Of a stretch of DNA of 64,000 nucleotides, positions 43,822 to 51,951 are shown piece after piece (positions within the stretch are counted from its first letter, which is position 1; the number at the start of each line of letters is the position of its first letter). The stretch comes from Thalassobellus sp050294475. GTDB lineage: Bacteria > Bacteroidota > Bacteroidia > Flavobacteriales > Flavobacteriaceae. The position numbers and the translations under genes were made by a program. The stretch lies in assembly GCA_050294475.1 (NCBI GenBank), contig JBNKOE010000023.1:186001-250000 (forward strand), given 5' to 3'. The notes beneath the pieces are model-generated. The model worked only from the letters and a program-made list of their open reading frames with translations, had not been told where the DNA came from and did not search any database.

Positions 43822-43964
43822 TAGTTTGTTAATAGAAGCTCACAAATTATTATTAGGGCGCTTTAAAAACTTTAATATTTTAACTATAGGGAATCGTGAA
43901 GATCTGTATTTCGTTATTTAATCTTTCTGAAGAAAAAGCAAAAAGGATTTCAAAAAAACCGTTC

Positions 43965-44040
43965 AATCGTTAATGCAATTATTAGTTAACAGAAAGGTTT
44001 ATTTTAAGTGTATTTCTTTTTGGAGTGTTCGTTTAACGAC
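43965..44040 (+). repeat. Dispersed repeat, copy 2 of 2
   Basis: Matches 27773-27850 (AATCGTTAATGCAATTAT ... GTTTAAC). The wider 608-base gap (43822-44429) holds this repeat, the hairpin below and the antitoxin promoter; no gene is supported. Confidence 0.6.
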
Positions 44041-44095
44041 CCAGTTAAGAAATCGTAGGGGAGTTTGAAATTCTGCCCTTTCAGTTTAGTACTTA

Positions 44096-44155
44096 GCCAA
44101 GCCAAATATTTTTATAATTATTTTTCTTTTTTCGTTATCAAAATTTTGGTTTGGC
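44096..44155. repeat. Long imperfect hairpin
   Basis: Left arm GCCAAGCCAAATATTTTTAT and right arm ATCAAAATTTTGGTTTGGC pair over about 21 bases with two differences and a one-base bulge, separated by a T-rich loop. It could be a terminator or part of a mobile flank. Confidence 0.5.
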
Positions 44156-44396
44156 GGTTTTCATTCAAAGCTACTAATTTTCAATTTACCACCAAAACCC
44201 CTATGTTTTTTAGCCATTGTTGGGCTTTCGTTATTTTCTTTTAGTCTGCAAGGTGTTGGCAAAGATATACTTATTGGCAAGTTTTGGTTTGTGTTGATGG
44301 CTTTTTTGTGCGACTTGACAATGTGTATAGCTTTAGTGAAGGAATTAGTTTTGTTCTATATTTAAACATCTATCTGTTTTATATTGAAACATTTTA

Positions 44397-44404
44397 TATC
44401 TTTG
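44397..44404 (+). promoter_or_regulatory. -7 box TATCTTTG of the toxin-antitoxin operon
   Basis: Matches TAnnTTTG 26 bases before the antitoxin ATG. Direct repeats AAACATCTATCT (44364) and AAACATTTTATATCT (44388) overlap the promoter and may be the HTH binding sites. Confidence 0.5.
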
Positions 44405-44429
44405 TAGCGTAAATGAAAGGAAAATAGAT

Positions 44430-45233
44430 ATGAAAATAAAATTATCACAAAAGCAGATTGGTCAGAGGATAGCAGAACTTCGCAAGCTTAAAGGGTTCTC
44501 CCAAGAAGACTTGGCGAAGAGTGTTAATATTTCTCGTCCATCTTTGGCTCAAATTGAATTAGGTAATAGGAGTGTTAATATTCTTGAATTACAACAGTTG
44601 TCAATGGAATTAGGATTTTCATTAGATGATTTTATGTCTGAAAACTTTGAGATTAATCAAGAGATTAATGATGAGGATGAAAAAAACACTAATGTAGTTG
44701 AAGAACGTATTGCTGTACCTAATTTAAAAGTTGACAAGTTCAAAAATGTGTTATTATACATTTTAGAAAAATGTGCAGGAAAACCAAATGTCGGAGAAAC
44801 CGTTCTTTATAAGTTGTTGTATTTTTCTGATTTTAACTATTACGAGTTATATGAAGAACATTTAACTGGTGCTAAATATAAAAAATTACCATTTGGACCT
44901 GTACCTCAAAAATTAAATACAATTATCAATCAAATGATTGAGGGAGGAGAATTGAAACGAGTCAAAACTAAATATCACGGTTATCCTCAAACACGTTATT
45001 TGCCTTTAGAAAAAGCAGATTTAGAGGGGTTGAAAGCAAGTGAAACAGAAATTCTTGATAGAGTTATTGAACAAATGAGCGATTGGTCTGCTGCTGCAAT
45101 AAGTAATTATTCTCACAAAGATTTACCTTGGTTAGCTTCAAAAGATGGTGAAGAAATAAATTATGAATTAGCTTTTTATAGAGATGTTCCCTTCTCTGTA
45201 AGAAATTATGGAGATGAAATTGAACAAGAATGA
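44430..45233 (+). CDS. HTH-Panacea (DUF4065) antitoxin
   Basis: 267 residues. N-terminal Xre-type HTH (about 9-62): IGQRIAELRKLKGFSQEDLAKSVNISRPSLAQIELGNRSVNILELQQLS. From about 100 to 210 a Panacea/DUF4065 domain: LLYILEKCAGKPNVGETVLYKLLYFSDFNYYELYEEHLTGAKYKKLPFGPVPQ. Panacea-domain proteins are known to neutralise diverse toxins in PanAT operons, and the HTH would autoregulate. The TGA overlaps the toxin ATG (4 bases), the usual coupling. Confidence 0.85.
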   Translation: MKIKLSQKQIGQRIAELRKLKGFSQEDLAKSVNISRPSLAQIELGNRSVNILELQQLSMELGFSLDDFMSENFEINQEINDEDEKNTNVVEERIAVPNLKVDKFKNVLLYILEKCAGKPNVGETVLYKLLYFSDFNYYELYEEHLTGAKYKKLPFGPVPQKLNTIINQMIEGGELKRVKTKYHGYPQTRYLPLEKADLEGLKASETEILDRVIEQMSDWSAAAISNYSHKDLPWLASKDGEEINYELAFYRDVPFSVRNYGDEIEQE

Positions 45234-45574
45234 TTTTTGAGGAATTAACAGAATTTAAAAGAGACTTGAAAAAACTCTTGAAAAAATATAGAACACTAAA
45301 GAATGATTTAGATGTTGTAAAAAAGGTGTTAGAATTTTCACCTACAGAAAGACCTCCATTCAGTTTTCGTATTGATAATTTAGGACTGGAAACTTGTGTG
45401 ATAAAAGTGAAAAAGATTGCTTGTAGAGCATTAAAAGGTCGAGGAGTAAATTCGGGGTTACGTTTAATATATGCTCATTTCTCTGAAGAAAATAAAATAA
45501 TATTTATTGAGATTTATCATAAGAATGATAAAGAAAGTGAAGATAGGCAAAGAATTATAGATAATTTTAATTAG
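45230..45574 (+). CDS. RelE/ParE-like toxin partner
   Basis: 114 residues with the small alpha/beta layout of RelE-family toxins: two N-terminal helices (TEFKRDLKKLLKKYRTLKNDLDVV) then a beta sheet RIDNLGLETCVIKVKKIACRALKGRGVNSGLRLIYAHFSEENKIIFIEIYHK. The CRALKGRG...GLRLIY segment is the usual catalytic Arg/Lys face of the fold. It overlaps the antitoxin gene by 4 bases. Expected to cleave mRNA at the ribosome or act on gyrase; not decidable from sequence. Confidence 0.72.
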   Translation: MIFEELTEFKRDLKKLLKKYRTLKNDLDVVKKVLEFSPTERPPFSFRIDNLGLETCVIKVKKIACRALKGRGVNSGLRLIYAHFSEENKIIFIEIYHKNDKESEDRQRIIDNFN

Positions 45575-45579
45575 AGATT

Positions 45580-45846
45580 ATGAAATTAAAGATAAAAGAA
45601 AATCACGCAGGAACTATGGTTCTGAATGATGGAACGGAAGAGAATTATGAAACTATTAGAGTTACTCAGAATATGAGTAAACTAATTTACTATACAGGCA
45701 AAGGTCTTAGAGAAATATATAAGCCTGATATGACTGACGAGGCAAAACAAAAAGCAAAAGAATTGAAAGAGCAAGATGAAAAAATGCTAATGAAATCAGG
45801 ACATATTGCAGAAATTCTTCTTTCAGAAATTAAAGAGTTAAATTAA
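45580..45846 (+). CDS. Hypothetical protein, third gene of the TA operon
   Basis: 88 residues, 5 bases after the toxin stop. A beta-like N-terminal half (LKIKENHAGTMVLNDGTEENYETIRVTQNMSKLIYYTGKGL) and a charged helix (TDEAKQKAKELKEQDEKMLMK). No family recognised. Its tight spacing suggests a role in the same module, perhaps a chaperone-like accessory. Confidence 0.55.
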   Translation: MKLKIKENHAGTMVLNDGTEENYETIRVTQNMSKLIYYTGKGLREIYKPDMTDEAKQKAKELKEQDEKMLMKSGHIAEILLSEIKELN

Positions 45847-45974
45847 AAGTAATAGGAACAGGCATTGCTAAAAATCAACAATCAGAATTAACCATACTGA
45901 AAAAGGATGGGAAAATTCAAAATAGAAATAGTTTTGGGAATAACCCAAACCCACCTAAAGATAAAAAGCATTAA
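45843..45974 (+). pseudogene. Start-less small frame (IQNRNSFGN type)
   Basis: A 43-codon frame ending at TAA 45972-45974 reads VIGTGIAKNQQSELTILKK, then DGKIQNRNSFGNNPNPP. This looks like a conserved short protein of Bacteroidota accessory loci. The codon where ATG is expected is TTA, overlapping the stop of the previous gene, so it is either inactive or translated by coupling. Confidence 0.35.
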
Positions 45975-45977
45975 ATT

Positions 45978-46094
45978 ATGATAGATATAAGTAAACAAAC
46001 CGTAAAAGTTGATTGTACTGAGTGTAATCGCTTAATAAATGTTACACTTAAACAAGTTGCAAATGAGGCTTTAATTAGGTGCAATTGCGGGTAA
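45978..46094 (+). CDS. Zinc-ribbon-like mini-protein, 38 residues
   Basis: ATG 45978 to TAA 46094. Contains CTECNRL (Cys13 and Cys16) and a C-terminal CNCG (Cys35, Cys37), a plausible four-Cys metal site. No family recognised. It is in a row with other very small ORFs downstream of the TA module. Confidence 0.4.
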   Translation: MIDISKQTVKVDCTECNRLINVTLKQVANEALIRCNCG

Positions 46095-46120
46095 GAAATT
46101 CAATTGAAAGATAGATAGCA

Positions 46121-46198
46121 ATGGGACACAAAAAAGCCATAAAAGACGTGAATAAATCTTTTAAAGACCTTGAAAGAACATTGAAGAATTTTTGGTAA
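46121..46198 (+). CDS. 25-residue ORF
   Basis: ATG 46121 to TAA 46198. Highly basic helical peptide (MGHKKAIKDVNKSFKDLERT). Could be a short toxin or antitoxin, or chance; its regular spacing after the previous mini-ORF is the only support. Confidence 0.25.
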   Translation: MGHKKAIKDVNKSFKDLERTLKNFW

Positions 46199-46259
46199 GT
46201 GTCACGATCAAACTTACCGAAGTGTTTTAGTGACAAATTAATGAGTTTTTATTTGTTTT

Positions 46260-47717
46260 TTACCACAGTACTTTGTTGTGTGTAGTTTTTTGTTTTAGTA
46301 ATTCTTTTAATTTTTCCTTTGCATTAGTGTTTTCAGGATTTAATTCTAAACTTTTTTTATAGTTTTCAATTGATTTGTTAGTTTGACCATCCATTATATA
46401 TGCTTCTCCTAAAGAGTCGTAAGCATCATAAGATTTTGGGAAAGATAAAATTTCGAGTGTAAATAAGTCTATTGCTTTTTTATAAAAACCTCTTTTAATC
46501 ATTTCATAGCCTTTGGCATTCAAGTCGACTTCAGATAGGTCAAAATTTGATTCTTTTATCAATATTTTAGCTTGTTCAATACCATTATTTAAATAAGTAT
46601 TAATTGCTTCTTTAGTAAAGAAATAGCGGTCTAATTTTGGTGTAGAACCAGCAATGGTTTTTTCAATAAAAAAACGAGTATCAAAAAAACCTTGGTCTAA
46701 GTCTTTATTAGTAAGTAGAACCACGATGTAATTTTGTTTTCCAAAAACTCTCCATTCAGCACCTACTCCAAAATGTCCACCGCTATGTCCATATATGCCT
46801 GAGTCTTTTGCTCCTGCAAATTGCATTCCGTATCCATACCAGCCATCATCTGGCATTTTTTTCATTTGGTTTGTATAATCTGCATTTAAGAGCTTGTTGT
46901 TTTTAAATGCCAATGAAAATTTATACAAGTCTTCAATCGTGGAATATCCACCACCTGCAGAACTACCTTTTACAGCACTCATAAAAACTGTTTTTTGTAA
47001 TTGGTTTGGATAAACGTCTGATAGCGTATAATTTTCGGCTGCATTTTCAATAATATGGTCAATATCAAAATTACCCGTATTCTGCATTTTTGCTACTGAA
47101 AAAATATGCTCGTTTATAAAGTTTTCATAAGACGTTTTACTTACAGCTTCTATAATTCTACCAAGTATAATATAGTTGGTATTCCTGTAAGCAAATTGCT
47201 CATTGGGGTTAAATTCCAACGGTTCGTTTTCGTATAAATAGGCGAGGTCTTCCATTGTTCTAAATTGTGCTTTAGACGTATTTTGAAACTTTTCTGAATG
47301 AAAATAGTTTGGTAGTCCACTCCTATGTTGCAGAAGCAATCGAATGGTTATAGAGTCTCTTGCAAGCGCATTAGGATAGTTTGGAAGAAATTTACCGATA
47401 GTATCATCCAGCGATAATTTTCCAGCTTGAAGTAATTGAAATATAGCAACCGCTGTGAATGATTTCCCAATGGAAGCATAAGAAAATTTGGTTTCTGTAT
47501 TATTTTTAATCTGGTGACCTAAATGAGCAAATCCGTAAGCTTTTTTAAAAAGAATGCTATCATTTTTGGCAATCAAAACGGCACCACTAAAACCTTCTAA
47601 AGTATCTAGATAGCTGGCAATTTCCGTAATTTTAGAATCTTGAGATAAAACTACTTTTCTATTTGTGCAAGAAAGGAGAGTTATAAGGGTTGTTAGTAGG
47701 CAGATTAATGTCTTCAT
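46260..47717 (-). CDS. Serine hydrolase (class C beta-lactamase fold) with TPR tail, lipoprotein
   Basis: 485 residues: lipoprotein signal (TLLSC), then the penicillin-binding-like domain with catalytic SxxK in SYASIGKSFTA, the YxN triad in AYRNTNYIILG, and HSGG near residue 290. C-terminal TPR pair, about 400-480 (AIDLFTLEILSFPKSYDAYDSLGEAYIMDGQTNKSIENYKKSLELNP). Hydrolyses esters or peptides; a true beta-lactamase role is unproven. Follows the next hydrolase on the same strand by 57 bases. Confidence 0.85.
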   Translation of the reverse strand: MKTLICLLTTLITLLSCTNRKVVLSQDSKITEIASYLDTLEGFSGAVLIAKNDSILFKKAYGFAHLGHQIKNNTETKFSYASIGKSFTAVAIFQLLQAGKLSLDDTIGKFLPNYPNALARDSITIRLLLQHRSGLPNYFHSEKFQNTSKAQFRTMEDLAYLYENEPLEFNPNEQFAYRNTNYIILGRIIEAVSKTSYENFINEHIFSVAKMQNTGNFDIDHIIENAAENYTLSDVYPNQLQKTVFMSAVKGSSAGGGYSTIEDLYKFSLAFKNNKLLNADYTNQMKKMPDDGWYGYGMQFAGAKDSGIYGHSGGHFGVGAEWRVFGKQNYIVVLLTNKDLDQGFFDTRFFIEKTIAGSTPKLDRYFFTKEAINTYLNNGIEQAKILIKESNFDLSEVDLNAKGYEMIKRGFYKKAIDLFTLEILSFPKSYDAYDSLGEAYIMDGQTNKSIENYKKSLELNPENTNAKEKLKELLKQKTTHNKVLW

Positions 47718-47774
47718 GTGTTTAAGGCTTGAAATATTAGTTATAGTTTTAATATTTTGTGTAATGGTTAGTAT

Positions 47775-49079
47775 CTAATTTGTTTTCTTTTTTATCGCTC
47801 TAACACCAGCACTCGTCACAATAATTTCAGTCACTTTGCCTGCATTGTTTTTAACGAATTCAATAGTTCTATCATGATTATCAGAACGGAAAAATTTCAC
47901 ATCAGATTCGGGTAATAATTCCAAATCATAATTGGAATAGTACAGTTTATCATTCTTTTTAAGAATCGTAATATTGTCATACGTGCCTATATATTCATTA
48001 TAAACTTTAGAGTCTATTTTAACTTGTATGTGTTTATATGGAAGTTCAACCTGTTTATTAAAAACAATTCCAGCAAATCCGTAAGCAATTAAATACGAAG
48101 GTGATTGATTATTGGATAATACGGTAATAAAAACAGCATCATCTGTAAACTTATTAAACGAAGTCATCGCCCCAAAGAAACCTCCATCATGGGCAATTAA
48201 TTGATGGTTATGATTATAGAAAGGGTTAATTAATAGACCTAATCCAAAATCTGCATCATTGTATGAAGTAAACATCATTTGTTTAGAAGCTTCATTAAGC
48301 AAAGTCGTACTGTCAAACAATACTTTACTCCATAAATATAAATCGTCTACCGTAGAATAGACCCCATCGTGCCCGATGTTATAGCTCCAGTTTATGTAGG
48401 GGCTTTTTATCAATATATTGTCTTTTTTGTAATAGGTCTTTGCAGATTTAGGAACAATGGAATCGTTACTGGTAATTCCCGTATCGTACATCTTGGCTTT
48501 ATCAAACAAGTTCAATTTCAAATAGGTGGCATAAGGTTGATGGGAAACTTGTTCTATGATGCGAGCCAGTAAATAGTAGCCAATATTGCTATATGCTGTT
48601 TTTGAACCAGGCGTAAACAATAAAGGCTTTTGCATAATGTAGTTTGCCACAGAATCTTTATCTAATGATGTTTCTGCCAGATACAATTCGTCATAATCCA
48701 TTTGGAATCCAGCATTATGGGTTAACATCATTTTAATTGTAATCTGCTCTCCATTTGGAAAATCTGGGTAGTATTTAATAAGCTTGTCTTCAAGTGCTAG
48801 TTTTCCTTTTTCAATCAATTGCAAAATGGCAACAGCAGTAAATTGTTTTGAAACAGATGCCAAACTAAATTTTGTATCTATTGTATTTGGAATTTTCCAT
48901 TCATAATCGGCAAATCCATAGGCTTTTTTGAGCAATACCGAATCGTTTTTTGTTACTAAAACAGTGCCTGAAAAACCATTAATGCTTGCCTGAGCATCCA
49001 TATAGCTTTTTAGTTTCGACTTGTCTTGGGCATGGACCAATGCTGTTATTAACGCAAGTATAACTGGTAAAAATTTCAT
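47775..49079 (-). CDS. Serine hydrolase (class C beta-lactamase fold), secreted
   Basis: 434 residues with a cleavable signal (ending ALVHAQ). Catalytic motif SLASVSKQFTAVAILQL (SVSK), YSNIGYYLLARIIE (YSN) and HDGGFFGA. Lacks the C-terminal TPR seen in the neighbour. The start ATG overlaps the MarR stop by 4 bases (ATGA), so it is translationally coupled. Probably a periplasmic esterase/D-aminopeptidase-like enzyme. Confidence 0.85.
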   Translation of the reverse strand: MKFLPVILALITALVHAQDKSKLKSYMDAQASINGFSGTVLVTKNDSVLLKKAYGFADYEWKIPNTIDTKFSLASVSKQFTAVAILQLIEKGKLALEDKLIKYYPDFPNGEQITIKMMLTHNAGFQMDYDELYLAETSLDKDSVANYIMQKPLLFTPGSKTAYSNIGYYLLARIIEQVSHQPYATYLKLNLFDKAKMYDTGITSNDSIVPKSAKTYYKKDNILIKSPYINWSYNIGHDGVYSTVDDLYLWSKVLFDSTTLLNEASKQMMFTSYNDADFGLGLLINPFYNHNHQLIAHDGGFFGAMTSFNKFTDDAVFITVLSNNQSPSYLIAYGFAGIVFNKQVELPYKHIQVKIDSKVYNEYIGTYDNITILKKNDKLYYSNYDLELLPESDVKFFRSDNHDRTIEFVKNNAGKVTEIIVTSAGVRAIKKKTN

Positions 49080-49519
49080 TTATTTGGGGTTTGACAGTTT
49101 TGCGTAATTTTATTTAGTATTTCGAATAGTTGCTTTAACTCTTCATCTGAAACAGTACTTAATGCAGTCTCTCTATTTTTTTGAATCACAGGCTTTAATT
49201 GTTCTATAATATTTTTTCCTTTTTTTGTGATCTTTAATTTTGTTTTCCGTTTATCTGCATCATCAATAGTCTTTGTTAGATAGTTATTGTTTATCATTAG
49301 CGTAATAATTCGGGTCATTGATGCATAGTCCTTAAAAACCAGATCTGCAATTTCAGATTGAGTTCTGTCCTCACGGTCAATGATAATCAGAATTAAAGCC
49401 TGGTCTACAGTAATCTTTGGGACTACACTAGATATATTCTGTTGACTTAATCTGCGATAAGCTTTTATAGATTCTTCAATTGAGTAAAGTACAGTACTTG
49501 TTGGTGTATCGAATTTCAT
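49076..49519 (-). CDS. MarR-family transcriptional regulator
   Basis: 147 residues from ATG 49519; an extension upstream to 49567 would run through the operator and is rejected. Winged helix: ITVDQALILIIIDREDRTQSEIADLVFKDYASMTRIITLMINNNYLTKTIDDADKRKTKLKITKKGKNI. Represses itself and the two downstream hydrolase genes through the palindromes just upstream. Confidence 0.88.
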   Translation of the reverse strand: MKFDTPTSTVLYSIEESIKAYRRLSQQNISSVVPKITVDQALILIIIDREDRTQSEIADLVFKDYASMTRIITLMINNNYLTKTIDDADKRKTKLKITKKGKNIIEQLKPVIQKNRETALSTVSDEELKQLFEILNKITQNCQTPNK

Positions 49520-49524
49520 ATTTG

Positions 49525-49577
49525 TTTGATATGTCAAGCAAATATAAATTATTATTTGATATATCAAATAATAATTT
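49525..49577. promoter_or_regulatory. Two tandem MarR operators
   Basis: A perfect 32-base palindrome at 49546-49577, centred on TTTGATATATCAAA, and 9 bases away a second, shorter box TTTGATATGTCAA at 49525-49537. Both share TTTGATATRTCAA. Confidence 0.75.
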
Positions 49578-49648
49578 TATAAGATTAAATGTGATAAAAT
49601 TTGAAAATTGAGTGTTAATAGGATAGTAAGCTGTGAATTACACACAAC

Positions 49649-49818
49649 GACTTGATATGAAATCGTTTTAATGTTTTATATCTAATGTTAAACGAAGGTA
49701 GTTGAAAATTTTTACAAATCAAGTTTCAACTGTAACAAAAAGCAACTTTATTTAGCGCTTTAGTGCTTTATTTCGATAAGTATTATGAGATTTTTCCTAG
49801 CGTCGAAAAGAGAAGGAA
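49649..49818 (+). repeat. ~330 bp island repeat, copy F (partial, 13 kb away)
   Basis: CACAACGACTTGATATGAAATCG, GATATGAAAT / ATGTTTTATATC fold, GTTAAACGAAGGTAGTTG, then a diverged right part ending TTTTCCTAGCGTCG. Shows that the island family is dispersed. Confidence 0.7.
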
Positions 49819-49828
49819 ATCAAAACAA

Positions 49829-51061
49829 TTATTTTCTTAAATTCTTAATTCGTTCTAATAATGTAGGATGTGAATAATGCATAAACACATAGGCTTTATG
49901 CGGTGTTAAATTACTTAAACTATTTTTAGATAATTTTTTAAGCGATGTAATAAGTGGTTCTGCTTTAAATGTGTTTTTGGCATAATCATCGGCTTGATAT
50001 TCAAATTTTCTAGAAAATAGATTCATAATTAATCCAGTAATTTCTGAAATAGGCGAGTAGAGTAATCCAAAGGCAATCAATCCAATGTGAAAGCTAGGTA
50101 TTTCAACACCCAAAGCATTCGATAATAACGGGTTTGAAATAAATAGAGATAATATAAATAGTGTTAATCCTGTTAAAAGTATAGAAGCAAATAGGTTGAA
50201 AATAATATGTTTCTTTTTATAATGTCCTACTTCGTGTGCTAACACAGCAACAATTTCATCTTCATCTAAATCATTAATTAAAGTGTCATAAAGCGTTACA
50301 CGTTTTTCACTTCCAAAACCAGAGAAGTAAGCATTGGCTTTGGTGCTACGTTTAGAACCATCAATTACGAAAATCTTATCTAATTTAAAACCAACCGTAT
50401 TAGCATAAGCTGCTATTTTATTACGCAAACTTCCTGCTTCTAAAGGTGTTTGTTTATTAAATAAAGGTACAATGAGTTTAGAATAAAACATATTCATAAA
50501 CAACGTAAAAATAGCAACTAAAGCCCATGCGTATAACCAAAAATGACTTCCTGTAACTTGGTAAAACCAAATGATAAGTGCTAAAATACCACCGCCAACA
50601 ATAGCCATCATCAACCAGCCTTTAATTTTATCTAAAAAGAATGTTTTAACAGTTGTTTTATTAAATCCAAATTTTTCTTCAATTACAAAGGTGCTGTAAT
50701 ACGAGAAAGGTGTTGTAATAATGTCGCTTCCAATCATAATAATTCCGAAGAAAATTAAAGCGATTAGAATTGGGTTTTCAGAATACCCTCTAGCGATATT
50801 ATCTACAAACTCAAAACCATCAAAAAGCAGAAACCCTAAGGTTAATACCATTGAGAATGTTGAGGTTATAATGCCAAATTTATATTTTGTTGCTTTATAG
50901 TTTTGAGATTTTTTATACTCCGTTTCATCATAAACGTCCTCTAACTCTTCAGGAAGTATATCATTGTAATGTTTTGCGTTTAAAGCATCTAAAACTTTAT
51001 CAACTATAAAATTGATGATGATTATAGCTATTATTATATAAAAAAGAGTGTTTGCTGTCAT
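49829..51061 (-). CDS. M48 family metalloprotease (Ste24-like)
   Basis: 410 residues from ATG 51061; an 11-residue upstream extension is less hydrophobic and is rejected. Several membrane spans; zinc site HEVGHYKK (HExxH) with the third ligand region EITGLIMNLFSRKFEYQADDYA (E-x3-D). Resembles the CAAX prenyl protease 1/Ste24 group, acting in the inner membrane to clip membrane proteins. Confidence 0.9.
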   Translation of the reverse strand: MTANTLFYIIIAIIIINFIVDKVLDALNAKHYNDILPEELEDVYDETEYKKSQNYKATKYKFGIITSTFSMVLTLGFLLFDGFEFVDNIARGYSENPILIALIFFGIIMIGSDIITTPFSYYSTFVIEEKFGFNKTTVKTFFLDKIKGWLMMAIVGGGILALIIWFYQVTGSHFWLYAWALVAIFTLFMNMFYSKLIVPLFNKQTPLEAGSLRNKIAAYANTVGFKLDKIFVIDGSKRSTKANAYFSGFGSEKRVTLYDTLINDLDEDEIVAVLAHEVGHYKKKHIIFNLFASILLTGLTLFILSLFISNPLLSNALGVEIPSFHIGLIAFGLLYSPISEITGLIMNLFSRKFEYQADDYAKNTFKAEPLITSLKKLSKNSLSNLTPHKAYVFMHYSHPTLLERIKNLRK

Positions 51062-51116
51062 GTTGTTAAATGTAAGATGATTTACGAAATTCAAAAATAG
51101 AAACTATATGTTACAT

Positions 51117-51130
51117 TGAGCGTAGTCGAA
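51117..51130 (+). repeat. Dispersed repeat word TGAGCGTAGTCGAA
   Basis: Near-identical to 20672-20685, in a 73-base gap between the protease and the methyltransferase. Confidence 0.6.
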
Positions 51131-51134
51131 TAGC

Positions 51135-51932
51135 TTATTTAAAATCTCGTTGTCTTTTCGCTTCAAAAATAAGAATTCCAGCAGCAACTGATACATTCAT
51201 AGAATCTATTTCTCCTTGCATAGGAATAATAATATTTTGAGTTGCGTTTATACGCCACTCCTCACTTAAACCAGTTGCTTCTGTTCCAACAACAATAGCA
51301 GTTGGTTTTGTGTAATCTTGTGTATGATATTTAACAGACTCCTGTAAAATAGCAGTATAAATATTAATGTTTTTCGATTTTAAAAAACTAATAATTTCTG
51401 TAGTAGTTCCCGTAGCAATTTGATTGGTAAACACGCAACCCACACTAGAGCGAATAATATTGGGGTTGTATAAATCGGTTTTCGGGTTGGCAATAATAAC
51501 AGTATCTACATTAGCAGCATCGGCAGTTCTTAATAATGCACCAATATTTCCTGGCTTTTCTGGAGCTTCGGCAATTAATATTAGAGGGTTTGTTGTGTTA
51601 AATGTAAAATTATTTATACTATGGTTTTTGCTTTTTGCAACAGCAAGTATGCCTTCAGTTGTAGTTCTATATGCTAATTTTTGATACACTTCATTAGATA
51701 CTTCTATTAAGTCAATATTTTGAATAGCTAATTCGTTTATCTGTTCTTTAGAAATAATATCCGGATTAAATAAAGCAGTTTCTAACTCATAATTTCCTTT
51801 AAGAGCTAATTTAATTTCACGTTCGCCTTCAATTAAAAACAAACCGTTTTTTTTGCGTTCACGCGATTTATCTTTTAATTGTACCAGTTGTTTTATAAAC
51901 GGATTATGGATACTTGTAATTTGTTTGTTCAT
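51135..51932 (-). CDS. SpoU/TrmH-family RNA 2'-O-methyltransferase
   Basis: 265 residues. N-terminal substrate domain (SRERKKNGLFLIEGEREIKLAL) and SPOUT domain with PGNIGALLRTADAANVDTVIIAN, AIVVGTEATGLSEEW and IIIPMQGEIDSMNVSVAAGILIFE. Closest in style to 23S rRNA G2251 or related methyltransferases. Target base unknown. Confidence 0.88.
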   Translation of the reverse strand: MNKQITSIHNPFIKQLVQLKDKSRERKKNGLFLIEGEREIKLALKGNYELETALFNPDIISKEQINELAIQNIDLIEVSNEVYQKLAYRTTTEGILAVAKSKNHSINNFTFNTTNPLILIAEAPEKPGNIGALLRTADAANVDTVIIANPKTDLYNPNIIRSSVGCVFTNQIATGTTTEIISFLKSKNINIYTAILQESVKYHTQDYTKPTAIVVGTEATGLSEEWRINATQNIIIPMQGEIDSMNVSVAAGILIFEAKRQRDFK

Positions 51933-51951
51933 TAAGGCAAATATAATTTAA

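Noticed and set aside
46260..49079. Antibiotic-resistance beta-lactamases
   Set aside because: The fold and SxxK/YxN motifs are shared by many esterases and peptidases; nothing specific to drug hydrolysis is visible.
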